Assembly (NCBI GenBank): GCA_015487905.1
Contig: WFOX01000084.1
Location: 1 to 34,821, forward strand
DNA from: Mariprofundales bacterium
Lineage (GTDB): Bacteria; Pseudomonadota; Zetaproteobacteria; Mariprofundales; S012-25
DNA length: 34,821 nt
Direction: 5' to 3'
Made by a program: the position numbers and the translations under genes. Positions 7,656-15,749 of this stretch are shown here, one piece after another. A model generated the notes under the pieces. It made no database searches. It worked only from the letters and a program-made list of their open reading frames with translations, and was not told the DNA's origin. The first letter of the stretch is position 1; each line of letters opens with the position of its first letter.

Positions 7656-8357
7656 GTGGCGGGGCATGTGCATGCAGAGGAAGTCGCGCGCTTTGATGCG
7701 CTTGCGGCGCGCTGGTGGGATCCCGAAGGGCCGTTTTGGCCCTTGCATCGGCTCAATCCGTTGCGCCTTGCCTACATTCAAGAGCACGCAGGCGCGCTTG
7801 CAGGCAAAAATGTGCTGGATCTGGGCTGCGGCGGCGGGATCCTTGCCGAGGCGCTTGCGCGCGAGGGCGCCCATGTGGAAGGCATAGACGCATCCGCGCG
7901 CGCCATCGCCGTGGCCCGCGCCCATGCCGAAGAGCAAGGCCTTTTGATCCGCTATGAGCAAACCGATCCCATCTCCTTCGCCCAAGGCCGCAAACGCGCC
8001 TACGATCTCATCGTTTGCATGGAGCTTTTGGAGCATGTGCCCGATCCCGCTGCTGTGGTGGCGGCCGCAGCCCGGATGCTGAAGCCAGGCGGCCTGTTCG
8101 TGTTTTCCACGATCAACCGCACGCCCAAGGCCTTTCTCTTCGCGATCGTCGGCGCCGAATACATCCTCGGTTGGCTGCCGCGCGGCACGCATCGCTATGA
8201 AAAGCTCGTGCGCCCCTCTGAAGTCGCACTCGCCTGCCGGCATGCGGGCCTGCGGCTTGTGGATCTGCGCGGGCTTTGCGTGAACCCCATCACGCGCACA
8301 TTCCGCTTTTGCGACGATCTTTCCGTCAATTACTTCGGCTGCGCGCGGGCCTGTTAG
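7656..8357 (+). CDS. ubiG: Ubiquinone biosynthesis O-methyltransferase UbiG
   Basis: SAM-dependent methyltransferase that performs both O-methylations of the ubiquinone ring, acting at the membrane. It has 233 residues. Diagnostic blocks are RFDALAARWWDPEGPF, PLHRLNPLRLAYI, the SAM motif VLDLGCGGGILAE, GIDAS, CMELLEHVPDP, the membrane-binding region VGAEYILGWLPRGTH, and VNPITRTF. GTG 7656 is the best-fitting start; GTG 7668 is the alternative, and neither has a strong Shine-Dalgarno. It overlaps the lptD start by about 49 bases. Its presence shows that the organism makes ubiquinone, which argues against a purely menaquinone-based lineage. Confidence 0.94.
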   Translation: MAGHVHAEEVARFDALAARWWDPEGPFWPLHRLNPLRLAYIQEHAGALAGKNVLDLGCGGGILAEALAREGAHVEGIDASARAIAVARAHAEEQGLLIRYEQTDPISFAQGRKRAYDLIVCMELLEHVPDPAAVVAAAARMLKPGGLFVFSTINRTPKAFLFAIVGAEYILGWLPRGTHRYEKLVRPSEVALACRHAGLRLVDLRGLCVNPITRTFRFCDDLSVNYFGCARAC

Positions 8358-10708
8358 CGGCGCTTTGCGCCCTTTCTTCACCTGCGCAGGCGGCGCTTGT
8401 GATCACGGCGGATCGCATGCAGCGCAAGCCGGGCGGCGTGCTCGTGGCCGAAGGCCATGTGCATGCCGTGCGCACAGCAAGCTTGCGCTTGCAAGGGCTT
8501 GCTTGGCGAAACACGGCTTCTCGCTGGCTTGTGCGCGCGCGCTTTCGTGAAACGATCAGCGGCCGCAGCCGCGCCTTTTTGTTTCGCTTGCGCACGACGG
8601 CGCAGGGCTTGCGCGCGGAGGCGGTGCGCCCGATTGCGCCTCGTTTTGCCGTGCGCGCGGCCAAGGAAGCCCCCCAAGCCTTGCGCGCATGGCTTGCAAG
8701 CTGGCAAAGGGCCTGGAACCGACGCGATGAAGCGGCGCTGGCAAGGCTTTATGCGCATCCCACACCTTCATTGCGCGCGCGTTGGCGAAAGGCTTGGCAA
8801 AACGCGCCGCGCGAGGATCTTTTTGCGGATCGGCTCATCTACGATCCCAAAGCGAGGCTTTTGCGCGCCCAGGGACATGTGCGACTGCGCACGCCGAAGG
8901 GCGAAGGATTAGCTGCGCGCATGCGCGTGTGGCTCACAAGCGAGCGCGCAAAGGCCGAGCAGGCCGAATGGCGCTTGCCCGACGGCCGCAGGCTTGCGGC
9001 TGCGCGCATCGTGCGCACGGGGTCCGACGAAATCCGCGCCGAGGAGCTTGTCTTTACGCGCTGCCCGCCTGAGGCGGAGTCCTGGCGCGTGCGCGCTGCA
9101 TCCGGCGTATTGGATCTCAAAGGAGGGTGGTTTACGGCCAAAGGCGCGCGGCTGGAGCTTGGCCCCGTGCCCGTGATCTGGACGCCGTATTGGCGCCAGG
9201 CCGTGCGCCGCCACTCAGGCGTGCTTGCGCCCGTGTTTGCAAGCGATCGCCAGCGCGGCACGGTCTTGGGGCTTCCGCTTTATTGGGCGCCGCGCGCGGA
9301 CTGGGATGCGACGCTCACCCCCACTTGGCTTTCGCGGCGCGGCCTGCTTGCGAATCTGGAGGTGCGCCATGCCGCGGCGTGGGGACGCGTGCGCCTGGAG
9401 GGCGAGGGCTTACGCGATCGCGTGCGCAAGCGCACGCGCAGCCGCTGGGCCGGCGAGCTTGCCGCGCACTTCGGCGAACACTTCGCGCTTGCCGCCCACG
9501 GCGAAGGCACTTCAGACCCCTTCTATCTTGCCGAGCTTGCGCCAGCGCGTGCGCAAACGCCGTATCTCGTGCGCGAAGCAGCGGCTGTTTACACCTTTGC
9601 CGATGGCTTTGCCCGCCTGCGCGCACAAAGCTTGCAAAACCTGGCGCGCCCGGATTTGCAGGCCGCCACACTTGCGCGCCTGCCTGAGCTTGCGCTTTCG
9701 TGGTCGCCTGCGCTGGGGCGGGATGCCTCGTTGGCGCTTGCGGCCACCATTACGCGCTTTGTGCGCCGCAAGGGCCTGCGCGGGCTGCGCAGCACGGGAT
9801 TGGCATCCTTGCGCTTGCAACACGAATGGCTGCCTGGGGGGCTCGCCGCAGGCGGCGAGTTGGGCGTGAGCACGATCGCTTGGCGGCTGCGCGATCTTGC
9901 ACCCGTGCGCGCCTCGGTTTCAGCTCCCTTTGCGCGGCTTTGGGGGCAAGCGGCTTGGGAGCGCTTGTATGGGGCGTTTCGCCACGAGGTGGGCCTAAAA
10001 CTGGAGCTGCATGCTGCGCGCGCGCCGGAGCAGACGCGCCTTCCTCTGCTGGATGGGTCGCTGCCGCCCTATGGCTGGGCCGCTTTGGGCATCACCAACC
10101 GCTTTGCGGGCGGCGATCGCATAGAGCGCGCGCGCAGGCTCAGCATCGTGCACACGCAAACATGGCAGCGGCGCACGGACGCAGGCGTGCAGGAGCTTGC
10201 AAGCCTTGCCCTGGGTGTGAGCTATCGCTGGCGCGAGCCGATCACCGACCGCGCCTTGCAGCCGCACGCACTTGCCACGGGTTGGGAGCCTTTGCTGGCG
10301 CGGCTTGTGCTTGCACCCCTCCCAGGGCTTTCGCTTACGGGCGAAGGCATGTGGGATCTGCGCGCGCGCCAGCGCGTGCGCAGCGAGGCCGCGCTTGCTT
10401 GGACGGGCCAAGCAGGCGGGCTTTCGCTGCGCTATTGGGAAACGAAGCCTGCCTTTGGCGCTGCGGCCCGCAGCTTACAAGCAAGTGCACATTGGCGCTG
10501 GACGCGCTGGCGCGTGCAGGCAAGCGGCGATTACGATGCCAAGCGGCGTCGGTGGCTGCGCGCAACCGGCGAGCTCACCTATGTGCATCCGTGCTGGGAG
10601 CTTTCGTTGTTCGCGTTTTCCGAGCGCGGGCTTGGCGCAGCACCCGGCAACCGCGGCGTGCGCTTGTTGCTTACGCTGGCAGGCCTGGGCAGCCTCGGCG
10701 CGCGCTAG
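8309..10708 (+). CDS. lptD: LPS-assembly outer-membrane protein LptD
   Basis: Outer-membrane beta-barrel that, with LptE, inserts lipopolysaccharide into the outer leaflet. It has 799 residues from TTG 8309, chosen because it gives a clean signal peptide (basic start, hydrophobic core, ALSSPAQA cleavage). No Shine-Dalgarno is visible, so translation may be coupled to ubiG, which it overlaps. An OstA-like strand segment follows (ITADRM, VAEGHVHA), then about 100 extra residues, then a second OstA-like segment (ADRLIYDPKARLLRAQGHVRL), the FTRCPPEAESW motif (Cys252) and the barrel. The C-terminus has one cysteine (HPCWEL, about Cys762) where E. coli has an adjacent pair. The extra region includes RAWLASWQRAWNRRDEAAL, which looks like the first helix of SnoaL/NTF2-like domains. 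The lptD-surA-pdxA order supports the call. Confidence 0.93.
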   Translation: MRRSFRQLLRLRAGLLAALCALSSPAQAALVITADRMQRKPGGVLVAEGHVHAVRTASLRLQGLAWRNTASRWLVRARFRETISGRSRAFLFRLRTTAQGLRAEAVRPIAPRFAVRAAKEAPQALRAWLASWQRAWNRRDEAALARLYAHPTPSLRARWRKAWQNAPREDLFADRLIYDPKARLLRAQGHVRLRTPKGEGLAARMRVWLTSERAKAEQAEWRLPDGRRLAAARIVRTGSDEIRAEELVFTRCPPEAESWRVRAASGVLDLKGGWFTAKGARLELGPVPVIWTPYWRQAVRRHSGVLAPVFASDRQRGTVLGLPLYWAPRADWDATLTPTWLSRRGLLANLEVRHAAAWGRVRLEGEGLRDRVRKRTRSRWAGELAAHFGEHFALAAHGEGTSDPFYLAELAPARAQTPYLVREAAAVYTFADGFARLRAQSLQNLARPDLQAATLARLPELALSWSPALGRDASLALAATITRFVRRKGLRGLRSTGLASLRLQHEWLPGGLAAGGELGVSTIAWRLRDLAPVRASVSAPFARLWGQAAWERLYGAFRHEVGLKLELHAARAPEQTRLPLLDGSLPPYGWAALGITNRFAGGDRIERARRLSIVHTQTWQRRTDAGVQELASLALGVSYRWREPITDRALQPHALATGWEPLLARLVLAPLPGLSLTGEGMWDLRARQRVRSEAALAWTGQAGGLSLRYWETKPAFGAAARSLQASAHWRWTRWRVQASGDYDAKRRRWLRATGELTYVHPCWELSLFAFSERGLGAAPGNRGVRLLLTLAGLGSLGAR

Positions 10709-10733
10709 CCTGATCCGCAAAGGAGCTTTGCCC

Positions 10734-12041
10734 GTGCGCAGGCATCTCTTCGCACTCATCGCTGCGGCTTCACCCTCGCTTGCCGCCGCAGCGCCGGTGC
10801 TCGTGGACAAAATCGGCGCGGTCGTCAACGGCCATCCGATTGTGTGCAGCGAAGTGCTCGCAGAAGCCCAAACGCTTGCGCGCGAGCTCGGCCAGGCCGT
10901 GGATGAGGATCTGCTTGCGCGCGTGCTGGACGCGAAGATTGTGGAGGATCTGGAGCTGGAGGAGGCGAAGCGCCTGCACTTGGAGGTCTCCGAAGAGGAG
11001 CTGGAACGGGCGCTTGCGAACATTGAAGAGCGCAACGGTCTTGCCCCGGGCACCTTGCCGGAAGTGCTCAAAGCGCAAGGGATTTCGTTTGCGCGCTATC
11101 GTGAGCGGCTCAAAAAGCGCCTTTTGATCGCCAAGCTCATCAATGCGGCCGTGCGCGCGCAGGTGAAGGTGCCTGAGGAGGTCTTGCGCGAGGCCTATCA
11201 AAAGCGCTGGGCGCGTGGGCGCACATTGCACGAGGTGCGCCTGCGGCAGATCTTCCTTCCCTTGCCGCCCAACCCCTCGCCGCAGGCCGTGCAGGCCGCG
11301 CGCCGCAAGTTGGAGGCGCTGCGCGCGCGCGCCTTGCAAGGCGAAGACTTCGCAAAGCTTGCGCGCCTGTATTCGCAATCGCCCGATCGCGATCAGGGCG
11401 GCGATCTCGGTTGGATCGCCGCGGAGGCCGCACCACCCTTGCTGCGCAAGGTGGCGCAGCTTGCGGATGGCGCGATCTCTGAGCCGGTGCGCTCGCCCGC
11501 GGGGTTTCATCTTTTCCAAGTCGTCGCGCATCGCACGCGCACGATCGCACGCGCAGGCAAGGCCTATGAGGAGGTGCATCTGCGCCAGATCCTCTTGCGC
11601 GTGCCGCGCGATGCGTCGGCTGCGCTGCGCGCGCGCGTGCGCGCCCAGGCCGAGCGCCTTGCGCGCGAGCTTGCGCATGCCGATGACGAGGCCTTTGCGC
11701 GCCGTGCAAAGGAGATCTCGCAAGGGCCGAATGCGGACAAGGGCGGCGATCTCGGTTGGCTGCGCACCGACCAGATGTTGCCAGCTTTGGCCAGAGCAGT
11801 GGCCAAGCTTGCGCCGGGGCAGACCAGCGGCGTGGTCGCAAGCCCCTTTGGGCTGCACATCCTGCGGCTTGTTGCGCGCAGGCGCGTGGATCCGAACAGC
11901 TTTGAGGCCATGCGGGGGCAGATTGAGCAGGCCTTTGTGAATGCAGCCGTTCAGGAGCGCTTGCCCGCCTGGATTGCGGATTTGAAGGCGCGCGCGCGCA
12001 TTGAAAAGAAGGGCTGCCGCGGCGTGCAATGGCCGTTTTAG
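10734..12041 (+). CDS. surA: Periplasmic chaperone/peptidyl-prolyl isomerase SurA
   Basis: Periplasmic chaperone that escorts outer-membrane proteins, LptD included, to the BAM complex. It has 435 residues. GTG 10734 has AAAGGAG eight bases upstream. A signal peptide (residues 1 to about 22, ending ASPSLAAAA) is followed by the SurA N-domain (VLVDKIGAVVNGHPI; LAPGTLPEVLKAQGISFARYRERLKK) and two parvulin repeats. These begin VRLRQIFLPLP and VHLRQILLRVP, and each contains the signature QGGDLGW or KGGDLGW plus a PFGLH or PAGFH segment. The end overlaps the pdxA start by 13 bases. Confidence 0.96.
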   Translation: MRRHLFALIAAASPSLAAAAPVLVDKIGAVVNGHPIVCSEVLAEAQTLARELGQAVDEDLLARVLDAKIVEDLELEEAKRLHLEVSEEELERALANIEERNGLAPGTLPEVLKAQGISFARYRERLKKRLLIAKLINAAVRAQVKVPEEVLREAYQKRWARGRTLHEVRLRQIFLPLPPNPSPQAVQAARRKLEALRARALQGEDFAKLARLYSQSPDRDQGGDLGWIAAEAAPPLLRKVAQLADGAISEPVRSPAGFHLFQVVAHRTRTIARAGKAYEEVHLRQILLRVPRDASAALRARVRAQAERLARELAHADDEAFARRAKEISQGPNADKGGDLGWLRTDQMLPALARAVAKLAPGQTSGVVASPFGLHILRLVARRRVDPNSFEAMRGQIEQAFVNAAVQERLPAWIADLKARARIEKKGCRGVQWPF

Positions 12042-13042
12042 GGCCGCCCAAGGTTGCGCTCACGCTTGGCGAGCCTGCGGGCATCGGCCCGGATGTCGTG
12101 CTCAAGCTGTTTTCTGAGGATCCTGCGGCCTTTTCCGATGTGCTCATGATTGCGCCGCCCAGTTGGTTGCTCATGCGCGCCAAGGCGCTGGGCGTGTCGC
12201 TGGGCGATCGCCTCGTGCGCCACGCGACATTTCCTGCGGCGCTGGAGCCGGGGCGGCTGCACCTTTGGTGGCCCGAAGAGGACCCCGGCGCGCCTTCGCC
12301 CGGGCAGATGGAGGCGCGGCTTGCGCAGGTGGTCGTGGCCGCATTGGAGCATGCGCTTGCGCTTGCCCAGGCGCACAAACTTGCGCTCACCACAGGGCCG
12401 ATTCACAAGGCGCATTTGCTGCGCCATGCGGATTTTGCATTTGCCGGGCATACCGAGTGGCTCGGTGCGCGCACAGGCGGCGAGCCGATGATGTTGCTTG
12501 GTTCTTCTTTGCTGCGCGTGGCCTTATTGACCACGCACATCCCGCTTCGCGAGGTGCCGCGCCGCATCTCGCGCGCAAGCGTAAAGAAGATGCTTTTGCA
12601 ATTGCACGCGGAGCTTTCCCGCTTCGGGCTTGCGCAGCCGCGCATTGCGCTTGTGGCGCTCAATCCGCATGCAGGCGAAGAGGGGGCGCTCGGCGAGGAG
12701 GAGCAGGCGATTCTCGTGCCGGCGGCTGAAGACGCGCGGCGCGCGGGCGTGTGCGTAGAAGGCCCGCTTGCGGCGGATACGGCCTTTGCGCCGCATCTGC
12801 GCAAGCGCTTTGATGTGCATCTTTGCTGCTATCACGATCAGGGGCTTGCGCCGCTGAAAGCCCTTGCCTTCGGCGAGGCCGTGAACATCACATTGGGATT
12901 GCCGATCGTGCGCACAAGCCCCGATCACGGCACGGCGCTTGCGCTTGCCGGCACAGGCCGCGCCCAGACGGGCGGCATGGCCGCGGCACTTGCAGCGGCC
13001 CGGCGGCTTCTTGCAGGATGTTGGCCATGGCCGAGCAAGTGA
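12029..13042 (+). CDS. pdxA: 4-hydroxythreonine-4-phosphate dehydrogenase
   Basis: NAD-dependent dehydrogenase of the DXP-dependent route to pyridoxal 5'-phosphate. The 337 residues match the family length. Motifs are ALTLGEPAGIGPDV at the N-terminus, LTTGPIHKAHL, FAGHTEWL, the three metal-binding histidine regions TTHIPL, LNPHAGE and CYHDQGLAPLK, and GLPIVRTSPDHGTALALAG. The start ATG 12029 lies inside the surA 3' end. The neighbour algH starts 16 bases before its stop. PLP made here serves enzymes such as the nearby PabC-like protein and CysM. Confidence 0.96.
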   Translation: MAVLGPPKVALTLGEPAGIGPDVVLKLFSEDPAAFSDVLMIAPPSWLLMRAKALGVSLGDRLVRHATFPAALEPGRLHLWWPEEDPGAPSPGQMEARLAQVVVAALEHALALAQAHKLALTTGPIHKAHLLRHADFAFAGHTEWLGARTGGEPMMLLGSSLLRVALLTTHIPLREVPRRISRASVKKMLLQLHAELSRFGLAQPRIALVALNPHAGEEGALGEEEQAILVPAAEDARRAGVCVEGPLAADTAFAPHLRKRFDVHLCCYHDQGLAPLKALAFGEAVNITLGLPIVRTSPDHGTALALAGTGRAQTGGMAAALAAARRLLAGCWPWPSK

Positions 13043-13599
13043 TGAGCTTGCGCGGGCGGCTTCTGGTTGCCTCGCCCGGCATGCAGGATCCGAACTTCCG
13101 CGAAACCGTGATCGTGATGGCCCATCACGACCGCGAAGGCGCGATGGGGCTTGTGGTCAATCGCCCGCACCCCACGCTCACCGTGGCGAGGTTGCTGGCT
13201 GATCTTGATCTTGCGGTGCAGGAGGAGGCGCGCACGGCTTTGGAGGTGCCGGTCTTTTATGGCGGGCCTGTGGAGCCTGCGCGCGGCTTCGTGCTGCATG
13301 AGTCCTCGCAAAGCTTCGCCGCCACGATGCCGATTACGGAAGAGCTTGCGATCACGGCCTCGCGCGATGCGCTGGAGGCCATGGCCAAGCATCCCCTGCC
13401 GCGCTTTCTCGTCGCTGTGGGCTATGCGGGTTGGGCGCCGATGCAGTTGGAAAACGAGCTCAAAGAGGACGCCTGGATCATCGCACCTTTGGATCTCGGG
13501 CTTGTGTTTGAACTTCCGCCTGCCAAACGCTGGCATGCGGCGCTCGCAAGCGTGGGCGTGGATCCCGCAGGCTGGATGCGCGAAGGGGGACATGCGTGA
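13027..13599 (+). CDS. algH: YqgE/AlgH family protein
   Basis: A 190-residue member of the YqgE/AlgH family, whose biochemical role is still unclear; one member was linked to alginate regulation. Family blocks are LRGRLLVASPGMQDPNFRET, GAMGLVVNRP, VFYGGPVEPARGFVLH, AITASRDALEAMA, FLVAVGYAGWAPMQLENEL and DAWIIAPLD. ATG 13027 is chosen; ATG 13018 and 13042 are in-frame alternatives. In many proteobacteria the next gene is ruvX; here it is a flavodoxin-like gene that overlaps the stop (GTGA). The gene begins within the pdxA 3' end. Confidence 0.93.
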   Translation: MAEQVMSLRGRLLVASPGMQDPNFRETVIVMAHHDREGAMGLVVNRPHPTLTVARLLADLDLAVQEEARTALEVPVFYGGPVEPARGFVLHESSQSFAATMPITEELAITASRDALEAMAKHPLPRFLVAVGYAGWAPMQLENELKEDAWIIAPLDLGLVFELPPAKRWHAALASVGVDPAGWMREGGHA

Positions 13600-14147
13600 A
13601 GGCGCTTGTGAGCTACCACTCCGAATACGGCCATGCTGAGGAAATCGCGCGCCAGATCACGGCAGGCCTGCGCGGCGCAGGCGTGCAGGCCGAGCTTGTG
13701 CGCACGGATGCGCTTCAGGTGCAAAGGCTCGTGCAGGTGGATCTTTGGGTCGTGGGCGGGCCTGTGCACATGGGGGGCGTGGCCTGGCCCGTGCGCAAGA
13801 TCTTGGATGCCACCTCCGAGCTTTGGCTGCGCGATGCGATGGAGGGCAAGCTCGGCGCGGCTTTCGTGACCTTCGGGGGACTCGGGGGTGCGGGCGGCGG
13901 CGCGGAGCTTGCGCTTTTGTCCATTTGGGCCGTGTTTGCAGAGCTGGGGATGCTGCCCGTGCCGTTTGCGAAGTCCGTGCCTGAGTTCCGCGACGCGGGC
14001 TTGCATTGGGGGCTTGCCGTGCGCACGGGTGACGAGGCGGGTGCGCCGCAGCCCGTGCAGGAAGCGCAGCGCAAGGCTGCGCGTGCCTTCGGCGCATATC
14101 TCGCCGATGTGCTGGCGCGCGTGCGCCAAGGAGGAGGCGATGCGTAA
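13596..14147 (+). CDS. WrbA-like flavodoxin-family protein
   Basis: A 183-residue flavodoxin-fold protein, probably an FMN-dependent NAD(P)H:quinone oxidoreductase or a related carrier. The phosphate loop is VSYHSEYGHAEEIARQ, as in WrbA. The second FMN loop is VVGGPVHMGGVAWPVRKILD, and the third is FVTFGGLGGAGGGAELALLS followed by ELGMLPV, matching the WrbA TxGxxHGGxE region in layout but without its usual histidine and glutamine. Family membership is clear; WrbA orthology is not. GTG 13596 overlaps the algH stop. GGAGGAGG near its end serves the next gene. Confidence 0.78.
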   Translation: MKALVSYHSEYGHAEEIARQITAGLRGAGVQAELVRTDALQVQRLVQVDLWVVGGPVHMGGVAWPVRKILDATSELWLRDAMEGKLGAAFVTFGGLGGAGGGAELALLSIWAVFAELGMLPVPFAKSVPEFRDAGLHWGLAVRTGDEAGAPQPVQEAQRKAARAFGAYLADVLARVRQGGGDA

Positions 14148-14331
14148 GCTGGCGACATTGGCCTTCGGCGGGCTTGGATTCCTCTTCGTGCTCGGCTACA
14201 GCATCCACATGCTCATCGGCGGCATCGTTTCGCCTACCACCGAAACCGTGGCCATCGTGATCGCCGAGGTGATCGGAATCATCGTGCTCGGCGTGATCTT
14301 TTGGGAGCTTTGGCGCAGCCGGACGGGCTAG
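14140..14331 (+). CDS. 63-residue two-span membrane protein
   Basis: Unrecognised small membrane protein. ATG 14140 follows GGAGGAGG (14130-14137) closely and overlaps the flavodoxin-like gene by eight bases, so it is probably translated from the same message. Two hydrophobic segments, LAFGGLGFLFVLGYSIHML and TVAIVIAEVIGIIVLGVIFW, are separated by a short polar turn and followed by ELWRSRTG. No motif suggests a function. Its TAG stop shares the CTAG at 14328-14331 with the convergent purF stop. Confidence 0.7.
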   Translation: MRKLATLAFGGLGFLFVLGYSIHMLIGGIVSPTTETVAIVIAEVIGIIVLGVIFWELWRSRTG

Positions 14332-15749
14332 TCCAACTCCTCGCGCGTGGACAGCTTCAGCAGCGAAAGCTGCGGCGGCGTGCGCTCGCCGGGTGGAACG
14401 GGATATTCGCCGGAAAAGCAGGCGTCGCAATGCGCATCCCGCGCCCGCCCAAGCGCTTGATAAAGCCCCTCTAGGGAGAGAAACGCGAGGGAATCCACGC
14501 CAAGCGCGCGCGCCATCTCCGCAATGTCCATGCGATTGGCCAAAAGCTCCTCTTCCGTGGGCGTGTCAATGCCATAAAAGCAGGAATGGCGCGTGGGCGG
14601 GCTTGCGATGCGCAAATGCACCTCGCGCGCACCCGCCTGGCGCACCATCTCCACGATCTTGCGGCTTGTTGTGCCGCGCACGACAGAGTCGTCCACGAGC
14701 ACCACGCGCTTGCCCGCAAGCACCTCGCGCACGGGATTGAGCTTGAGCCGCACGCCGAAGTTGCGGATGGATTGCTTGGGTTCAATGAAGGTGCGGCCGA
14801 CATAGTGGTTGCGGATGAGCCCCATGCCGAACGGGATGCCGCTTGCCTGCGCATAGCCGATGGCGGCTGCGGTGCCGGAATCGGGTACGGGGCAAACGAG
14901 ATCGGCGCTCGCAGGCGCCTCTTGCGCAAGCACCTTGCCCATGCGGATGCGCGCGGCATAGACATTGATGCCTTCCAGGGTGGAATCCGGGCGCGCGAAA
15001 TAGACATACTCAAACACGCAAAAGCGGTTGCGCGCATCGGGCCAAAGCTTGCGGCTGGTGAGGCCTTCCTCGTGGATCGTGAGCATCTCGCCCGGTTCAA
15101 GATCGCGGACAAACCGCGCGCCGATGAGGTCAAAGGCGCAGGTTTCGCTTGCCACGATCCACGCATCATCCAGCTTGCCGAGCACGAGCGGCCGAATGCC
15201 GAAGCGGTCGCGCACGGCGATGAGCCGATCCCCCACGAGCACGAGCAATGAGAACGCGCCGCGCACGGCGTGCAAGGCATCGGCCAGGCGATCTTCGTGG
15301 GTCTCCGCCTGGCTTTTGGCGATCAGGTGCATGAGCACCTCGGTGTCCGAGGTGGTTTGAAAGATGGATCCCTCGCGCTCCAACTGCGCGCGGATCTTGC
15401 CGGCGTTCACGAGGTTGCCGTTGTGGCACAGCGCAAGTCCCCCGTGGCGATACTCAAACGAAAACGGCTGCGCATTGCGCAGGCTGGAATCGCCGCTTGT
15501 GGAGTAGCGCACATGGCCGATTGCGTGCGGCCCGCGCAAGCCCTCCAAGTCGCGCTTGCGAAAGACGCTCGCCACGCGCCCCATGCCGCGATGGCTGGAA
15601 AACTTGCGCCCGTCGGTGGCCACAATGCCGGCCGATTCCTGCCCGCGATGCTGCAAGGCGTAAAGCCCGAGATAGACGAGGTTGGCGGCTTCGGGGTGGC
15701 CGAATACGCCCACCACCCCGCACTCATCCATAAACCGGTCGCGATTCAT
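14328..15749 (-). CDS. purF: Amidophosphoribosyltransferase, Fe-S/propeptide type
   Basis: First committed enzyme of purine synthesis: it transfers the amide nitrogen of glutamine to PRPP to give phosphoribosylamine. It has 473 residues. A short propeptide (MNRDRFMDE) precedes the nucleophile Cys10 of CGVVGVFGHPEAANLVYLG. The glutaminase domain shows YALQHRGQESAGI and LCHNGNLVNA. The PRPP loop is VVLVDDSVVRGTTS. Four cysteines match the 4Fe-4S ligands of Bacillus PurF: RFCVFEYVYFARPDS, RHSCFYGIDTPTEEEL and the pair in HCDACFSGEYP. The short E. coli type lacks both propeptide and cluster. It is the last gene of radA-cvpA-purF, and its start overlaps the cvpA stop. Confidence 0.96.
   Translation of the reverse strand: MNRDRFMDECGVVGVFGHPEAANLVYLGLYALQHRGQESAGIVATDGRKFSSHRGMGRVASVFRKRDLEGLRGPHAIGHVRYSTSGDSSLRNAQPFSFEYRHGGLALCHNGNLVNAGKIRAQLEREGSIFQTTSDTEVLMHLIAKSQAETHEDRLADALHAVRGAFSLLVLVGDRLIAVRDRFGIRPLVLGKLDDAWIVASETCAFDLIGARFVRDLEPGEMLTIHEEGLTSRKLWPDARNRFCVFEYVYFARPDSTLEGINVYAARIRMGKVLAQEAPASADLVCPVPDSGTAAAIGYAQASGIPFGMGLIRNHYVGRTFIEPKQSIRNFGVRLKLNPVREVLAGKRVVLVDDSVVRGTTSRKIVEMVRQAGAREVHLRIASPPTRHSCFYGIDTPTEEELLANRMDIAEMARALGVDSLAFLSLEGLYQALGRARDAHCDACFSGEYPVPPGERTPPQLSLLKLSTREELD

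Noticed and set aside
9700..10713. A 337-codon plus-strand frame inside lptD in another phase
   Set aside because: Arg/Ala/Cys-rich shadow of the LptD barrel with no motif; LptD is clearly the coding frame.
9241..12210. Recurring GCGATCGC octamers (for example near 9243, 10094 and 12204), resembling the cyanobacterial HIP1 word
   Set aside because: The few copies seen are in line with a GC-rich sequence full of GCG and ATCG contexts; no clear excess or spacing pattern.
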